A stretch of 28,886 bases of DNA from positions 1 through 28,886 of IMG/VR virus record IMGVR_UViG_3300006071_000068. The stretch is one strand, 5' to 3'. Source of the stretch: a virus. The position numbers and the translations under genes were made by a program. The notes beneath the pieces were generated by a model that worked only from the letters and a program-made list of their open reading frames with translations, did not search any database and was not told the DNA's origin. The number at the start of each line of letters is the position of its first letter. Position 1 is the first letter of the stretch. This document shows positions 1 through 10,189 of the stretch, in pieces.

Positions 1-770
1 CACCTGGGGCGCCAACTGCTAGGTAATTAAAATCAGTACTCAATGCAATTGAATATCCAAATTGTGCTCCAACGGCTTGGAAGGTTGACGACGATACTAA
101 TGCAACCCCTGGAGTTATTCCAGATGGAAGATTATAAAATACTTGTACTGTTCCACTGTTTGCATGATACGGTGCGCCGATAGCAATTACACTAGCATCA
201 TCTGACCCTGCAATAGCGTAACCCCACTGACTGTTAGATGTCAATGTTACGCTAGGTTGAACTGTGCTGATATAAGTTGCTGTCACCGTAGCAGTTGTAC
301 CATTAATTGCATAAGCATGAACAACACCATCGGTGTCCATAGGAGCACCAACTAATGTAAATTTAGTTGCAGTATTTCTTTGAACAAATAAACTTGAACC
401 GAACTGTGCAGTAGATGATCCTGGATTTGTAAGCCACATTTGTAATTTTTCATTAAAAATTGTGTCAATGCTACTAATTCTTACAGTACCACTATTGTTA
501 TATGATCCCGGTGCACCTGCAAACATTAAACCATAAAGTGATCCATGGAATTTCATGTCATCATAAAATACTGAATAGCCCAATTGATTATTGTTACCTG
601 GGGTCAACGATGGTTGATAAATTGTTATAGGTATCAATGCATTATTGGTAGACTGATATAGACCAGCACCGCCAGTATATGCACCTGTAGTTCCAAATTT
701 AGGCGATCCAATTAAAACATAAGACTGACCTTTAGGTTTGTGAATACTAAATCCAAACCCTTCATCTACT
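1..770 (-). repeat. FG-GAP-type beta-propeller repeats in the giant structural protein
   Basis: At least five protein repeats follow one another with the pattern (F/W/L)G-[YFS]-S/A ... (V/I/A)G-(A/S)P. Successive cores are EGFGFSIHKP...VLIGSP, NQLGYSVFYDD...MFAGAP, AQFGSSLFVQR...TLVGAP, SQWGYAIAGSDD...VIAIGAP and AQFGYSIALSTD...LAVGAP. They are about 35-65 residues apart, and the last is cut by the window edge. FG-GAP repeats fold as blades of integrin-alpha-type beta-propellers, which usually have seven blades, so more are expected to the left. Repeat 1 lies near position 765 and repeat 5 near position 60. Confidence 0.75.
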
Positions 771-3700
771 GGCGTCGACAATTCTGAAGTTACAGTAGTA
801 GTGTAATTCAAAACTTTTTCGTAAACTGCCCAACCATTGTTGTCAGTGTTGTTACCAGAATCTACCCAAATAAACGAACCGTTCTTATATTTGTAAAGTT
901 TTTGGTCAGAGGGTAACTGGTCAAATGTCGGGAATCTAGATGATTCAAATGTAAACAAGAACCCTGGTGATGCAGGATTAGGGAAATCAATAGATGACAG
1001 GGTGCTTGGAACAGTAAACTCTGTACTAGATGGCACACTTGTAATTTGATAGATTCCGTCTACTTCTGAATTAAAATCTACAATAGATATAATTTGTGTT
1101 GCAGATAATCCGTGAGGTACGGATGTAGTAAATGTTATCGCACTGTATGGTTGAGATGCATTTACATCAATAATACTAGCTGAGTGGAAAGTATATCGTA
1201 AAACGTCCCAGCTACCATTAGGGGTGAATCCTAACCAAATAGTAGTTCCGTCATTGATAATTCCGTTATTAGCAATGTCTAACAAACTATTTTGGTTGTA
1301 AGCAGTAGCATTAACATCATCAATTCTAACATACCCTGCGTGAATTAATTTAAATGCATCATTGCTTGAACTGGTAGTAGCAATACTAGGCAAAGATCCT
1401 GCACCTATTGCCAAATCACTAGGGGTTATATAATAAATTAAATCATCATTAGTTACTTGATCTGGAGTTACAAATGTGACAATTTGTGGATTTTCTTTAA
1501 ATGTTCCTTCATGCAATGGCGCTTCATATTCGTTGTATGTAGTGAAACTTCCATATTGTCCAACTCGGAATGCCCATTCTTCTCTATATCCAACAACACT
1601 ACCTAAATTATTTAATGATGCTTTAGATAGTTTTGCAATGGCGTTTGATGTACCTTTGTCCTTGATATATCCTTGATAAAATTTGTATTGGCTGATAGGA
1701 TCAGTAAACACATTGTTTAGATATGTTCTAGGAATGTAACCAATTAAATTTTGTGCGGCTTGCTGTTGCCCTAAGTCAAAGTTATCAATATCTAAACTGT
1801 AAAAATCGTTGAACTGTCCAATCTTATAATCAAAGTTAGGCAACAATCCTGCTACAGGTTGAGTTCCTAAATTATTCCATTTGGTAAAGTCAAATGTGGA
1901 ACTGCTATTGATATTTTTCTTGGCACTGTAATATAATCCATTATATTTTACAATGCTACTAGCAAGGTAATTGGTATATGGGGTCCAATTTACAGCCAAC
2001 GCTTCATCATACACAAAGCCTGGTGCAAAGAAATCACCGTTCCATTTAGAAGTTCTAAATCCTACTAGTTTCATTCTTTCTTGGCGTTCGCCTGTTTGAA
2101 TATCATAAATTACATCACCAAAAATGTCAGTATTGTCAAACACAATAGCATGTTCTTTTTGTATGCAATTCAACTGTGCAAAATATATTCCTTCAGTAGT
2201 GTTAATCGTGTTGATTGTGAATACACCATTTTGTCTTGCAACAAATAAATTGTTCTTAGGGAAAGGTGTACCATCAGCACGAGCAATACTGTAGTTGTAA
2301 AAACTATTAAAAATGTTATCAACTACAGCATTATTTTTTTGGAATTTAATTTGGTCTGCAAACGGACTGATGGAAATAACATTGTTAGTATCCCAATTTT
2401 GAGTTGTCCAGTATAAAAATTCTTTAGCACTTAGGCCCCAATCATTAACAACCCCAAGATCTTGATTGAATTGATCAAACACAAATCCCTGATCAGATAA
2501 CCATGCGCCATAGCCCACAATCATATCATACAGGGCTTGTACAGATGTAAATGTAGTACCATAAGGAACTTTTACAATAGTCTTATCAAATACATCAGCT
2601 AACTGTACCGTAGCACCACCAGTAGTCGGCAAAGTATCTAATATCTGATAAAGTGTGCTGTCAAATACAGCTTCGGCTTGATGAGAAACTAGGACTCTAT
2701 AATAATTTGAACCGTACTGTACTATTTGACCCTTTTGATAGAAGCTAGTTGTCGGTGCAGATCTAGCAGTAGTAGTTTGACTCAGTGATAATCCATTAGC
2801 ACCAGTCGAACTATATGGTTGCCATGTCACATATTGTGCTGTAACTCCACCAACTGTTATAGATGGAGTTGCTCTGTTTCTAACAGGTTTGTAGTAATTA
2901 AAATATGGTGTTGTTCTATCGTAACCTCTTACAACAAAATTGCCGTTAACTCGTTGAATGATAATTCCAGAAATGCCAACCGTTGTAATTGGATTACTAG
3001 AATTTAAAATTAAATTATAACTTTCATTTGGAAGTATTGCACCTGGTGCAGGTGTTGTAGGCTCATAAGCATCAATAATAATTTGTAAAGTATTTTTGTT
3101 TATGAATCCGCCAACCTTATGGAACAAATTAAAATCTGCATACTGCAAATCTTGACGCAATTCTTGAATGTAGTTCTGTGTTCGTTGTCTATTAATTTCA
3201 CTTACAAATACACTATACCCACTGGTAGCAACAGTGTTCTCACCATGTATTGGTACGTTGTTAAGTTGGATAAACGATTCATTATCGCCATATGTCCATT
3301 GTCCGGCTGCATTAATTTTCATATTGTATGGGTCATACATCAATGCAGAATAAGTTGCTGGTTTGGTCAATGCTGTTAGGCGTTGAACAACGAATGGCCA
3401 ATAACTACTACGTCTCCAAGCAGTTTCTGCTGGTCCACGATCACCAATAGCCCAATCATATCCAATTGTTAGAGGATTGTATGTGCCAATAAGTCCAATT
3501 GTCACCGGATCTAGCAAGTCACCGTTATCGTCAACTGGCAAAATTTTACTTAATCCTGGACGAGCATAGAATGTATTAACACCTGCTGTAGGACCTTGCG
3601 ATATTCTACCAGCTTCAATGTCGCCCCACATTACATTGTTACCAGATGTATAAGGAGCAGGACCATATTCACTTACCCACCAATCAGGTTGAGAAATAAA

Positions 3701-6451
3701 CCCTAACATTTCCCATGGGTTAGTATTAGGTCTATCTGTGTCATAGAAGTAATCAAACACAGCTCTCCAACTTCCGTTTACAGGAATTCCCAATTTTTGG
3801 TTAAACGATTGATCATAGTTCCAAGTAAATGGATTTGCCGAATCATATGTGTTGTTTGATGCATAATCAATTCCATATTCGCCAGCCCAACGGATAAAAT
3901 CAGATTCAATTATGCTGTTTACTTCAGATATACTGTAATCACTATTTCTAAAAGCACCTGGCTTGACAGAATTAACGTCAAATAAATTATTACGGTATGC
4001 TACTTTAATATTATTGTAGATACGTTTTTCATATTCTAATATAATTGCATCACGATAATCATTAAATGCAACCATTAAGCTGCCATCATGGCCTTGTATA
4101 ACATTAACTGGACCAGATGAATAAGTGTTATCCATAAACATTTGTGGAACAAATGCTGGATATAATCCTAACTTAGTTGGAGTTGGTGGAATAAAACTAC
4201 CACGAGTATCATAATAATCATCGACGGTAATTAAATCACCTTGATTTAAATGATGAGAAATTACAACAGTTCCATCAATTGAATCAAATGTATAATCAAC
4301 ATTGTATGTCAATAACTTGTTGTTTAGATATACATAGATAGTTCTAAAAGATGGAACATTAATATCAAACGGTTTTAATAATGGGTAAGTAGGGCTCAAT
4401 GCACTAGTTACGGTATAATTAATTGTTTGTTTTTCGTCAGCATAAGCCATCATATCTGATAGATAGTATGGGCTTTGTGCTGTTTTATTAACATTAAGAT
4501 TTCTTACAATGGTATCAAGTGCCAATTTAGGATTGTTATAATACTTCTTGTTAGGAAAGTTGATACCAGATGATAGAGAATTTATTAATGTTAATTTAAA
4601 ATAATTGTAAGCTTCAGCAGATTTTATAATAGAATCTATTGCACTATTATTCTTTTTGCCAATAAACATCATGGCAAATGCAATAGGATTTATTCCATTT
4701 GCTACAAGGCGTTGATTGGTATTCGCATGTTCAGTAAGATCCGATAATGTAAAATAATTAAGGTTACCATTTAACGGGTTGTTTGTTAGACTTAATGGCA
4801 ATTCATAATAACCATTGCTATCAGTGACGATTGGTGGAGCTATCAAATCACTCCATACGTTTACTAAATCTCCATTAATTTTAAAATATGTACTAATTGT
4901 AGGAACTTGTACAGTAGACAAATCTGGATTAGATATAACAATTGATGATTCAGAAAAGTAATTTTCAAAAAGGAAACTGCCAACAGTATTCAAATTTCTG
5001 TAATTTAATTTCAATCCCAATACAGGATCAACTGTATTATTATTGTTGATACTATAACCAAAAATCTTATTTCCATGGAAATTTGTTTGGTGCATTGATA
5101 CATCAGAATAGCTTATACCATTACTATCAAACAAATCAAATAGTGGACTTTGATTTAGGTATGTATGTTGTTGAGCATACACCCAGTCAGTGCCATTGAA
5201 CCACCAAGTAGAACCGCCATTTGTTGTTCCTTGTGTAACCAACACTGAAGAATTTACTGCGGGATCAGTGTCGTCATCAGGCAGTAATGCTACTTTTGAA
5301 ATTTTGTTTGTAGTAACAATTTCAACTTTATAAATTTTACTTCGGACATTTACATCAAAGTCAGCTGTAAAAATAACACGCATTCCATGTTCAAGGTTTA
5401 CACCATCAATCTGAGTAGTTGCAGTATTAAGAACACCAGTGCTAGTACTTGAACCTGAAATAGTTAAAAATGCTTCTTTAGTTGTTGTATCAACTAAATC
5501 TACTGGTTTAATTGCTGTAGATCCAAAATTGTATAATTGTATATTAGCATTAAATTCTACAATAGGACGAGTAGCACGCTGTGACGCAGGCAACTCTACA
5601 GATTCACCATTAATTAATGAACTAGATGCAATTACATCAGCACTAACCCAACGATTGTATCTAGACCAAGAATTCCTATCAGTACTGGCTCGATTTATTG
5701 TTACATACTCTGGAACGATAGGCATGTTTCTATCGTTATCAAACGCATAGGTATCAAAATTGTCAGTGTCATATAAATCTAATCCTGGAGAAGCAATCGA
5801 TTCAGGAGTTATTAATTCGTCATACGGTATTAATTGGATTGATGTTCCTACACCTTCAACAAAGAACTCACGGTATTGATACATAGGGTCAACACCTTGA
5901 CCACTAAATGCTACTAACATACCATTTGCTAGAGATAAAGATTGTGATCCCACTGTTAAAGTTGCAGTGGTTTGACCAACTACAACATTAGCCACATCAA
6001 GTTTATCTTGATCAAACTCAATAAGTTTTGGCCCAGTAGGTAACCAATAATAATCTTGATAGTTTACTAACTTGTCCCAATTTACTTGTGGGTAATAAGA
6101 GTAAGATTCACTTCTAAATAATCTATCAAAATTATCAGTGATACCGCCTGCTGTAGAAATTTCATTTACTAAATCATCAATTGCAGTAACACCCTGTATT
6201 ACTGAATTAATATCACGAGTAACTAACGCAGGAGTTAATTGGTATGCTTGTCGTAAACCGCTATCCTCTTGAATATAGTTGTCACCAACTTTATAAGTAG
6301 GAGTTGAAGTTGATCCAATAAAAGCATTTAATCGTTCTAACTCAGTAGGTTGAATTAGTTGATCAATTGTGCTTGATAAAAATTTAGCGTTTTTACTTGT
6401 TTGAAAATAAACTGGTAATAAACTAACTGACTGAATAGTTGACGTTGTCAT
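1..6451 (-). CDS. Giant virion structural protein, probable baseplate/tail component (C-terminus beyond window)
   Basis: Reading leftward from an ATG at 6449-6451, the frame stays open for 2150 codons to the window edge, so the C-terminus is missing. The start lies 2 bases after the gp6 stop, so it belongs to the baseplate operon. The N-terminal 150 residues include NWDKLVNYQDYYWLPTGP, which I associate with very large structural proteins found after gp6 in aquatic T4-like phages. That is the position of T4 gp7, a 1032-residue wedge protein, and this protein is more than twice as long. The last 250 or so visible residues form at least five FG-GAP-type repeats (separate entry). The middle is rich in Asn, Ser, Thr, Tyr and Asp, typical of beta-rich virion proteins. 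A role in the baseplate periphery or receptor contact is inferred from position and repeats. No enzyme motif was seen. Confidence 0.8.
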   Translation of the reverse strand, partial: MTTSTIQSVSLLPVYFQTSKNAKFLSSTIDQLIQPTELERLNAFIGSTSTPTYKVGDNYIQEDSGLRQAYQLTPALVTRDINSVIQGVTAIDDLVNEISTAGGITDNFDRLFRSESYSYYPQVNWDKLVNYQDYYWLPTGPKLIEFDQDKLDVANVVVGQTTATLTVGSQSLSLANGMLVAFSGQGVDPMYQYREFFVEGVGTSIQLIPYDELITPESIASPGLDLYDTDNFDTYAFDNDRNMPIVPEYVTINRASTDRNSWSRYNRWVSADVIASSSLINGESVELPASQRATRPIVEFNANIQLYNFGSTAIKPVDLVDTTTKEAFLTISGSSTSTGVLNTATTQIDGVNLEHGMRVIFTADFDVNVRSKIYKVEIVTTNKISKVALLPDDDTDPAVNSSVLVTQGTTNGGSTWWFNGTDWVYAQQHTYLNQSPLFDLFDSNGISYSDVSMHQTNFHGNKIFGYSINNNNTVDPVLGLKLNYRNLNTVGSFLFENYFSESSIVISNPDLSTVQVPTISTYFKINGDLVNVWSDLIAPPIVTDSNGYYELPLSLTNNPLNGNLNYFTLSDLTEHANTNQRLVANGINPIAFAMMFIGKKNNSAIDSIIKSAEAYNYFKLTLINSLSSGINFPNKKYYNNPKLALDTIVRNLNVNKTAQSPYYLSDMMAYADEKQTINYTVTSALSPTYPLLKPFDINVPSFRTIYVYLNNKLLTYNVDYTFDSIDGTVVISHHLNQGDLITVDDYYDTRGSFIPPTPTKLGLYPAFVPQMFMDNTYSSGPVNVIQGHDGSLMVAFNDYRDAIILEYEKRIYNNIKVAYRNNLFDVNSVKPGAFRNSDYSISEVNSIIESDFIRWAGEYGIDYASNNTYDSANPFTWNYDQSFNQKLGIPVNGSWRAVFDYFYDTDRPNTNPWEMLGFISQPDWWVSEYGPAPYTSGNNVMWGDIEAGRISQGPTAGVNTFYARPGLSKILPVDDNGDLLDPVTIGLIGTYNPLTIGYDWAIGDRGPAETAWRRSSYWPFVVQRLTALTKPATYSALMYDPYNMKINAAGQWTYGDNESFIQLNNVPIHGENTVATSGYSVFVSEINRQRTQNYIQELRQDLQYADFNLFHKVGGFINKNTLQIIIDAYEPTTPAPGAILPNESYNLILNSSNPITTVGISGIIIQRVNGNFVVRGYDRTTPYFNYYKPVRNRATPSITVGGVTAQYVTWQPYSSTGANGLSLSQTTTARSAPTTSFYQKGQIVQYGSNYYRVLVSHQAEAVFDSTLYQILDTLPTTGGATVQLADVFDKTIVKVPYGTTFTSVQALYDMIVGYGAWLSDQGFVFDQFNQDLGVVNDWGLSAKEFLYWTTQNWDTNNVISISPFADQIKFQKNNAVVDNIFNSFYNYSIARADGTPFPKNNLFVARQNGVFTINTINTTEGIYFAQLNCIQKEHAIVFDNTDIFGDVIYDIQTGERQERMKLVGFRTSKWNGDFFAPGFVYDEALAVNWTPYTNYLASSIVKYNGLYYSAKKNINSSSTFDFTKWNNLGTQPVAGLLPNFDYKIGQFNDFYSLDIDNFDLGQQQAAQNLIGYIPRTYLNNVFTDPISQYKFYQGYIKDKGTSNAIAKLSKASLNNLGSVVGYREEWAFRVGQYGSFTTYNEYEAPLHEGTFKENPQIVTFVTPDQVTNDDLIYYITPSDLAIGAGSLPSIATTSSSNDAFKLIHAGYVRIDDVNATAYNQNSLLDIANNGIINDGTTIWLGFTPNGSWDVLRYTFHSASIIDVNASQPYSAITFTTSVPHGLSATQIISIVDFNSEVDGIYQITSVPSSTEFTVPSTLSSIDFPNPASPGFLFTFESSRFPTFDQLPSDQKLYKYKNGSFIWVDSGNNTDNNGWAVYEKVLNYTTTVTSELSTPVDEGFGFSIHKPKGQSYVLIGSPKFGTTGAYTGGAGLYQSTNNALIPITIYQPSLTPGNNNQLGYSVFYDDMKFHGSLYGLMFAGAPGSYNNSGTVRISSIDTIFNEKLQMWLTNPGSSTAQFGSSLFVQRNTATKFTLVGAPMDTDGVVHAYAINGTTATVTATYISTVQPSVTLTSNSQWGYAIAGSDDASVIAIGAPYHANSGTVQVFYNLPSGITPGVALVSSSTFQAVGAQFGYSIALSTDFNYLAVGAPG

Positions 6452-6453
6452 TC

Positions 6454-9400
6454 TTACATTCCATTCAATTGTGCGGCAGTTGCGGCACTAATAATTTGTA
6501 TATTATCAGCAGTTGCTCCGCTGATAAAGATTTCATTCGACTGACATGCAACTTCGTATAATCCGCCAAAACCGCTTGATGCTGGCACAATTAAAAAGTT
6601 TGTAATGTTTGGTGTTAATAAGTTCATTATGTATGTGGCTAGTTCGCTAAAATAAAAACTTTGTCCAAAGTCCCAATTTTCTAAACTGAAAAAACTATTA
6701 ATGCCGTCAAGTATTTGTGACTTAATTGCATTATCACTCAATGTGGTAGTACTGCTACGGACTGCTTTAAAGGTCGCTCTTAAATTTATATTTGCAGTAT
6801 TTCCAAATAGTACTTTATAACTTGCTGGTTGATATATAATTTGATCACTAATAGTTTTAATTGGTTCAAGAACTGATGCGTAACTATTTTCTAAAGCAAC
6901 CGTAGTAACTGGCAATGGCTGTGTTCCGTTTCCAGTAGAAAGCCAATTTCTAAAAGCCGCATCATAATCTGCTGTTAACATATAAATGTCAATAATATTA
7001 CTCTTAGCTGGATCAATTCTTACCTGTGTACTAGGATTGTGTTGGTATTGGAATTTTAATCCATTACGTCCTGGATATGTAACTCCATCAATATTTACTG
7101 TAGGTGTCCCTGGGCCTATTATAGTATTGAATGTATCAGGATTTACAATATAACTAAATTGCTGGCTTGACTGATGTTGATAGTAACTTACTGTTACTTT
7201 AGATGGATTAACATATCCATCTGTTTCAACTATCGGTCCATTAATTTGCCATTGATAATCTACTGGCAACGCAAACCCTGTAGTTAAATCAGGATTGACT
7301 GACAACACTGAAATTTTATCCTTAATTACTGTATTGTTTGTATAATCAAAATTTACAGTAGATGCGTCAATGTAAAATCCAGTCTGTGAAGCACTTTGAA
7401 AAATGTATTCAGTGTTTTTAACAGTTACTTGGTAATTGTTTGATCCTGGTTGCCAAGAGAATTTAATCAACCAGCTGGCATCTTTTCCTGTACTGGTAGT
7501 ATCTCCCGCATAGTCAAACATCATTGAAGGATCAACAAAGGATTGATTTAAATTGTTTCCTTGAATAATAGTCCATGTCCTATATGTTGGATCAATTGTC
7601 AATCCAAAAGATTGATTAGACAAACACAAATTAACAATATTTGTTTCAAAAGTAAATCCTAAAGAATTAATATATGCAGGAACAATTTCTACAGGTATTG
7701 ATAAATTTGGAATCACACTTGAGAATATTATAGGTCCAGTACCATCACTTAAATTTCCAAGTCCGTTGTTAGATCCTGTACCAATAACTTGTTGTACCGT
7801 GGTCCATATGTACTGTGTAGCATTGTATGTTTTAGTATTAGTAATTGTTCCATCAGGTAAGAAGTATTGTGTGTTACCGTTGATATCATTAGGTGCGGCA
7901 AATTTAATCATTGCACCTGGTTCAATGTAATATGTTGGATATGAAATTGCAGAATACACTGGTCCAACTGCATATGGCACTGTAACTGCACCGCCAATGG
8001 TAGAACCTAAAAAGTATCCACGGCTTTGGCCTGATACCACATTAGACAATTGCCATGAAAGTTGTAAAGAACTATTTGCTAAAACAGGTAGTTGACTTCT
8101 ATAAGTGTCTAAGTAGAAAGAATATAATCCTGTACTGTTAACTTGTGGATTTAAATTATTTTTTAATGCAATCCAAATGTCATTTTGACTGGCAAAACTA
8201 AAAGCAAAATTTGTACTGGTAGTGTTTTTTGCTAACACCCCGTCATCACAAAAAATATTTGTGCTGGAATATTTTCCACTTACATCACTAAGCTCAAAAT
8301 ACTTGCTAATGCCGCTACTGATTCTATTCACACTTTTTACTTTTACAACATTAGTTGTATAGGTCAATGGTGCAATATTATAATCTTCACCAGTAACCAT
8401 ACGATTCTGTGTATAGTATTGTTGTGGAGCATTTTGTCGAATACTTGCATTTGATTCAGCACCAACACTATTACTCACGGTATATTCAAGACTTAGCACT
8501 AACGTTAAAATTTGATTTAGGCCAGATTTGTCAACATATGGAATTTCAACAACAATACCAGACATTTGTTCTGGTTTTAATGTGTAGACTGATCCATTGC
8601 TTTGACGATAAAACAGTTGGAAGTTACCATTAGGTAAATTACCAAAACTTCCGTCAGCAAAGTTTAAATCAATTTGATCTTGATCACGAGTTGTTACACT
8701 GTAAATGTTTCTATTTGATTGCAACAAACTATTATAGATAACACTATTTCCGCTAATTGCCGGAACTTGTGACCACAAGTTAGAATAATTGCCTGCAGGA
8801 TCTAACTGCCATAACCAAGTATCGGTGTTGTTAATGTTACTAACATTAATACCTACAATTTCATTTGGAACTGCATTGTTCAATGTAAAACTACTAACTG
8901 ACATTTTACCTTGTTTAAAGAACGCAAAGAATCCAGTGTTATTGCTTCCAGAACCTTGATTATCATTTTGATAGATAAGGCTAATTGGATTTCCTGGCTT
9001 AGGTGCATCCTCATAAATGTAATCTTGACCTTCAAATGTTCCTGGAACAATTTCAAAGTTCATAGAAGAACCATTTACGTTCTGTGTAAATGTATAGATA
9101 GGTACATCTAAATTAGAACTGTTAAGCAAATATTGTTCACTTAATATCCCGCCAACAACTCCACTAGAGTTAGGATTACCAAAAGCCATGGAACCTGGCA
9201 TAGCATTATTCATGATTGTCATAAATTGGCTATACCAATTGTTATTAGTCGAGTCATTCCAAACAATTGTGTTATTGGCCAAATTAACACCTGTATTATC
9301 CAATACATTACCAGTAGTGGCAATCGCAGATATTTTTAGTAATCCACTTGCAGGAACATTACGTTTAGGAATATAACTTACTAACTGGGCAAGTCTTAAG

Positions 9401-9690
9401 ATACTATCACGGCGTTGAGCTGTTTCTAAAAAGTTTTCTCGTGCATTTAAATCAATACGGAAACTTAAATTCTGTCCTAGATAAGCAATTAAGTCAACAA
9501 GGGCAATATACTCACTGCTTTCAATGAAATCATTAAAATCTTCAGGATAATTTTCTTGAAGATATGTGATTAAAATACGGCGTAACGTATCAAAGTCGTA
9601 ACTTTGAAACTCTGCGTTAGGCTTAGATTGGTATATTTTTGTCCAATCTTCTGTAACTAATAGCTGTGAGGGTGTTGTTGGAATTGTCAT
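6454..9690 (-). CDS. 6: Baseplate wedge protein gp6-like
   Basis: This 1078-residue protein matches T4 gp6 by features and position. Near the N-terminus (residues 30-110) it has FDTLRRILITYLQENYP, then SEYIALVDLIAYLGQNLSFR and LNARENFLETAQRRDSILRL, the characteristic gp6-family opening. The C-terminal 120 residues (from about 965) contain the expected fold region, with TLSDNAIKSQILDGINSFF and a Gly-rich end. In T4, gp6 forms the dimeric ring that ties the six baseplate wedges together. T4 gp6 is 660 residues, so this copy is about 400 longer, mostly in a Ser/Asn/Thr-rich middle. It follows gp25 after 46 bases that hold a late-promoter match, and precedes the giant protein by 2 bases. No strong Shine-Dalgarno was seen at its ATG. 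Confidence 0.85.
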   Translation of the reverse strand: MTIPTTPSQLLVTEDWTKIYQSKPNAEFQSYDFDTLRRILITYLQENYPEDFNDFIESSEYIALVDLIAYLGQNLSFRIDLNARENFLETAQRRDSILRLAQLVSYIPKRNVPASGLLKISAIATTGNVLDNTGVNLANNTIVWNDSTNNNWYSQFMTIMNNAMPGSMAFGNPNSSGVVGGILSEQYLLNSSNLDVPIYTFTQNVNGSSMNFEIVPGTFEGQDYIYEDAPKPGNPISLIYQNDNQGSGSNNTGFFAFFKQGKMSVSSFTLNNAVPNEIVGINVSNINNTDTWLWQLDPAGNYSNLWSQVPAISGNSVIYNSLLQSNRNIYSVTTRDQDQIDLNFADGSFGNLPNGNFQLFYRQSNGSVYTLKPEQMSGIVVEIPYVDKSGLNQILTLVLSLEYTVSNSVGAESNASIRQNAPQQYYTQNRMVTGEDYNIAPLTYTTNVVKVKSVNRISSGISKYFELSDVSGKYSSTNIFCDDGVLAKNTTSTNFAFSFASQNDIWIALKNNLNPQVNSTGLYSFYLDTYRSQLPVLANSSLQLSWQLSNVVSGQSRGYFLGSTIGGAVTVPYAVGPVYSAISYPTYYIEPGAMIKFAAPNDINGNTQYFLPDGTITNTKTYNATQYIWTTVQQVIGTGSNNGLGNLSDGTGPIIFSSVIPNLSIPVEIVPAYINSLGFTFETNIVNLCLSNQSFGLTIDPTYRTWTIIQGNNLNQSFVDPSMMFDYAGDTTSTGKDASWLIKFSWQPGSNNYQVTVKNTEYIFQSASQTGFYIDASTVNFDYTNNTVIKDKISVLSVNPDLTTGFALPVDYQWQINGPIVETDGYVNPSKVTVSYYQHQSSQQFSYIVNPDTFNTIIGPGTPTVNIDGVTYPGRNGLKFQYQHNPSTQVRIDPAKSNIIDIYMLTADYDAAFRNWLSTGNGTQPLPVTTVALENSYASVLEPIKTISDQIIYQPASYKVLFGNTANINLRATFKAVRSSTTTLSDNAIKSQILDGINSFFSLENWDFGQSFYFSELATYIMNLLTPNITNFLIVPASSGFGGLYEVACQSNEIFISGATADNIQIISAATAAQLNGM

Positions 9691-9708
9691 AATCTTTTAT
9701 CTATACCG

Positions 9709-9716
9709 TATTTATT
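9709..9716 (-). promoter_or_regulatory. Candidate T4-type late promoter before gp6
   Basis: The minus strand reads AATAAATA, one mismatch from the T4 late consensus TATAAATA. It lies in the 46-base gap between gp25 and gp6, 18 bases before the gp6 ATG, so transcription would start about 12 bases before the ATG. The window encodes the gp55 that would recognise it. AT-rich chance matches are possible. Confidence 0.45.
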
Positions 9717-9736
9717 GTGGCAATTAACCACGCAGA

Positions 9737-10174
9737 TTATTGCACTGACAAACCAACTTCTTTGTTAAAATTTAATATTAGGTTTGATGATTGGTCAGTG
9801 CCAACTAGGAGTAATGTTATTTCAACAAGATATCCTCCTGGCTTTTCGTTAATGTTAATCTGAGTAGGGCTAACTCTAGGATCACTAGAACAAATGGTTT
9901 GTAGGTCATTAACTAGTAAATCATAAATTGCAGGAGTCATTGGCTCCATAATAATGTCCCAAATTATTGTGCCAAATTTAGGATTCATGACTCGTTCGCC
10001 CTTACGAGTATTGAATTGATTAATAAAATCCTGTTTAATTAAATCAAGATCGTATAATTTAGAATTAGTATTGCCAATATCAACACTACTAAACCCAATA
10101 TAGAACTGTCCAGTCTTAGGAGGCTGTTTATAAACTGATGAAGGGCTAGTGATTTCAAGTGATTTGTATGGCAT
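9737..10174 (-). CDS. 25: Baseplate wedge protein gp25-like (GPW/gp25 family)
   Basis: The product has 145 residues (T4 gp25: 132). The family signature is clear: LYDLDLIKQDFINQFNTRKG at about residues 41-60, then ERVMNPKFGTIIWDIIMEP (P..GT.IWD...EP core), followed by a long helix and a C-terminal beta hairpin. gp25 is an inner-baseplate protein that joins the gp6/gp53 wedge core and helps set the start of the sheath; homologues occur in type VI secretion systems and R-type pyocins. The neighbours, gp5 upstream and gp6 downstream, are as expected. The ATG has no visible Shine-Dalgarno; instead an AATAAATA element overlaps the previous stop codon and ends 7 bases before it. Confidence 0.93.
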   Translation of the reverse strand: MPYKSLEITSPSSVYKQPPKTGQFYIGFSSVDIGNTNSKLYDLDLIKQDFINQFNTRKGERVMNPKFGTIIWDIIMEPMTPAIYDLLVNDLQTICSSDPRVSPTQININEKPGGYLVEITLLLVGTDQSSNLILNFNKEVGLSVQ

Positions 10175-10181
10175 AATAAGT

Positions 10182-10189
10182 TATTTATT
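10182..10189 (-). promoter_or_regulatory. Candidate late promoter overlapping the gp5 stop, before gp25
   Basis: The minus strand reads TAATAAATA across the gp5 stop codon (TAA at 10190-10188, with a second in-frame TAA after it). The element AATAAATA ends exactly 7 bases before the gp25 ATG. With the usual T4 late start site about 6 bases after the element, the transcript would have a leader of only about 2 bases. Confidence 0.4.

Noticed and set aside
1476-5750. Plus-strand ORFs of 60-105 codons within 1-6451
   Set aside because: They are antisense shadows of the giant minus-strand frame, without ribosome sites or recognisable protein patterns.
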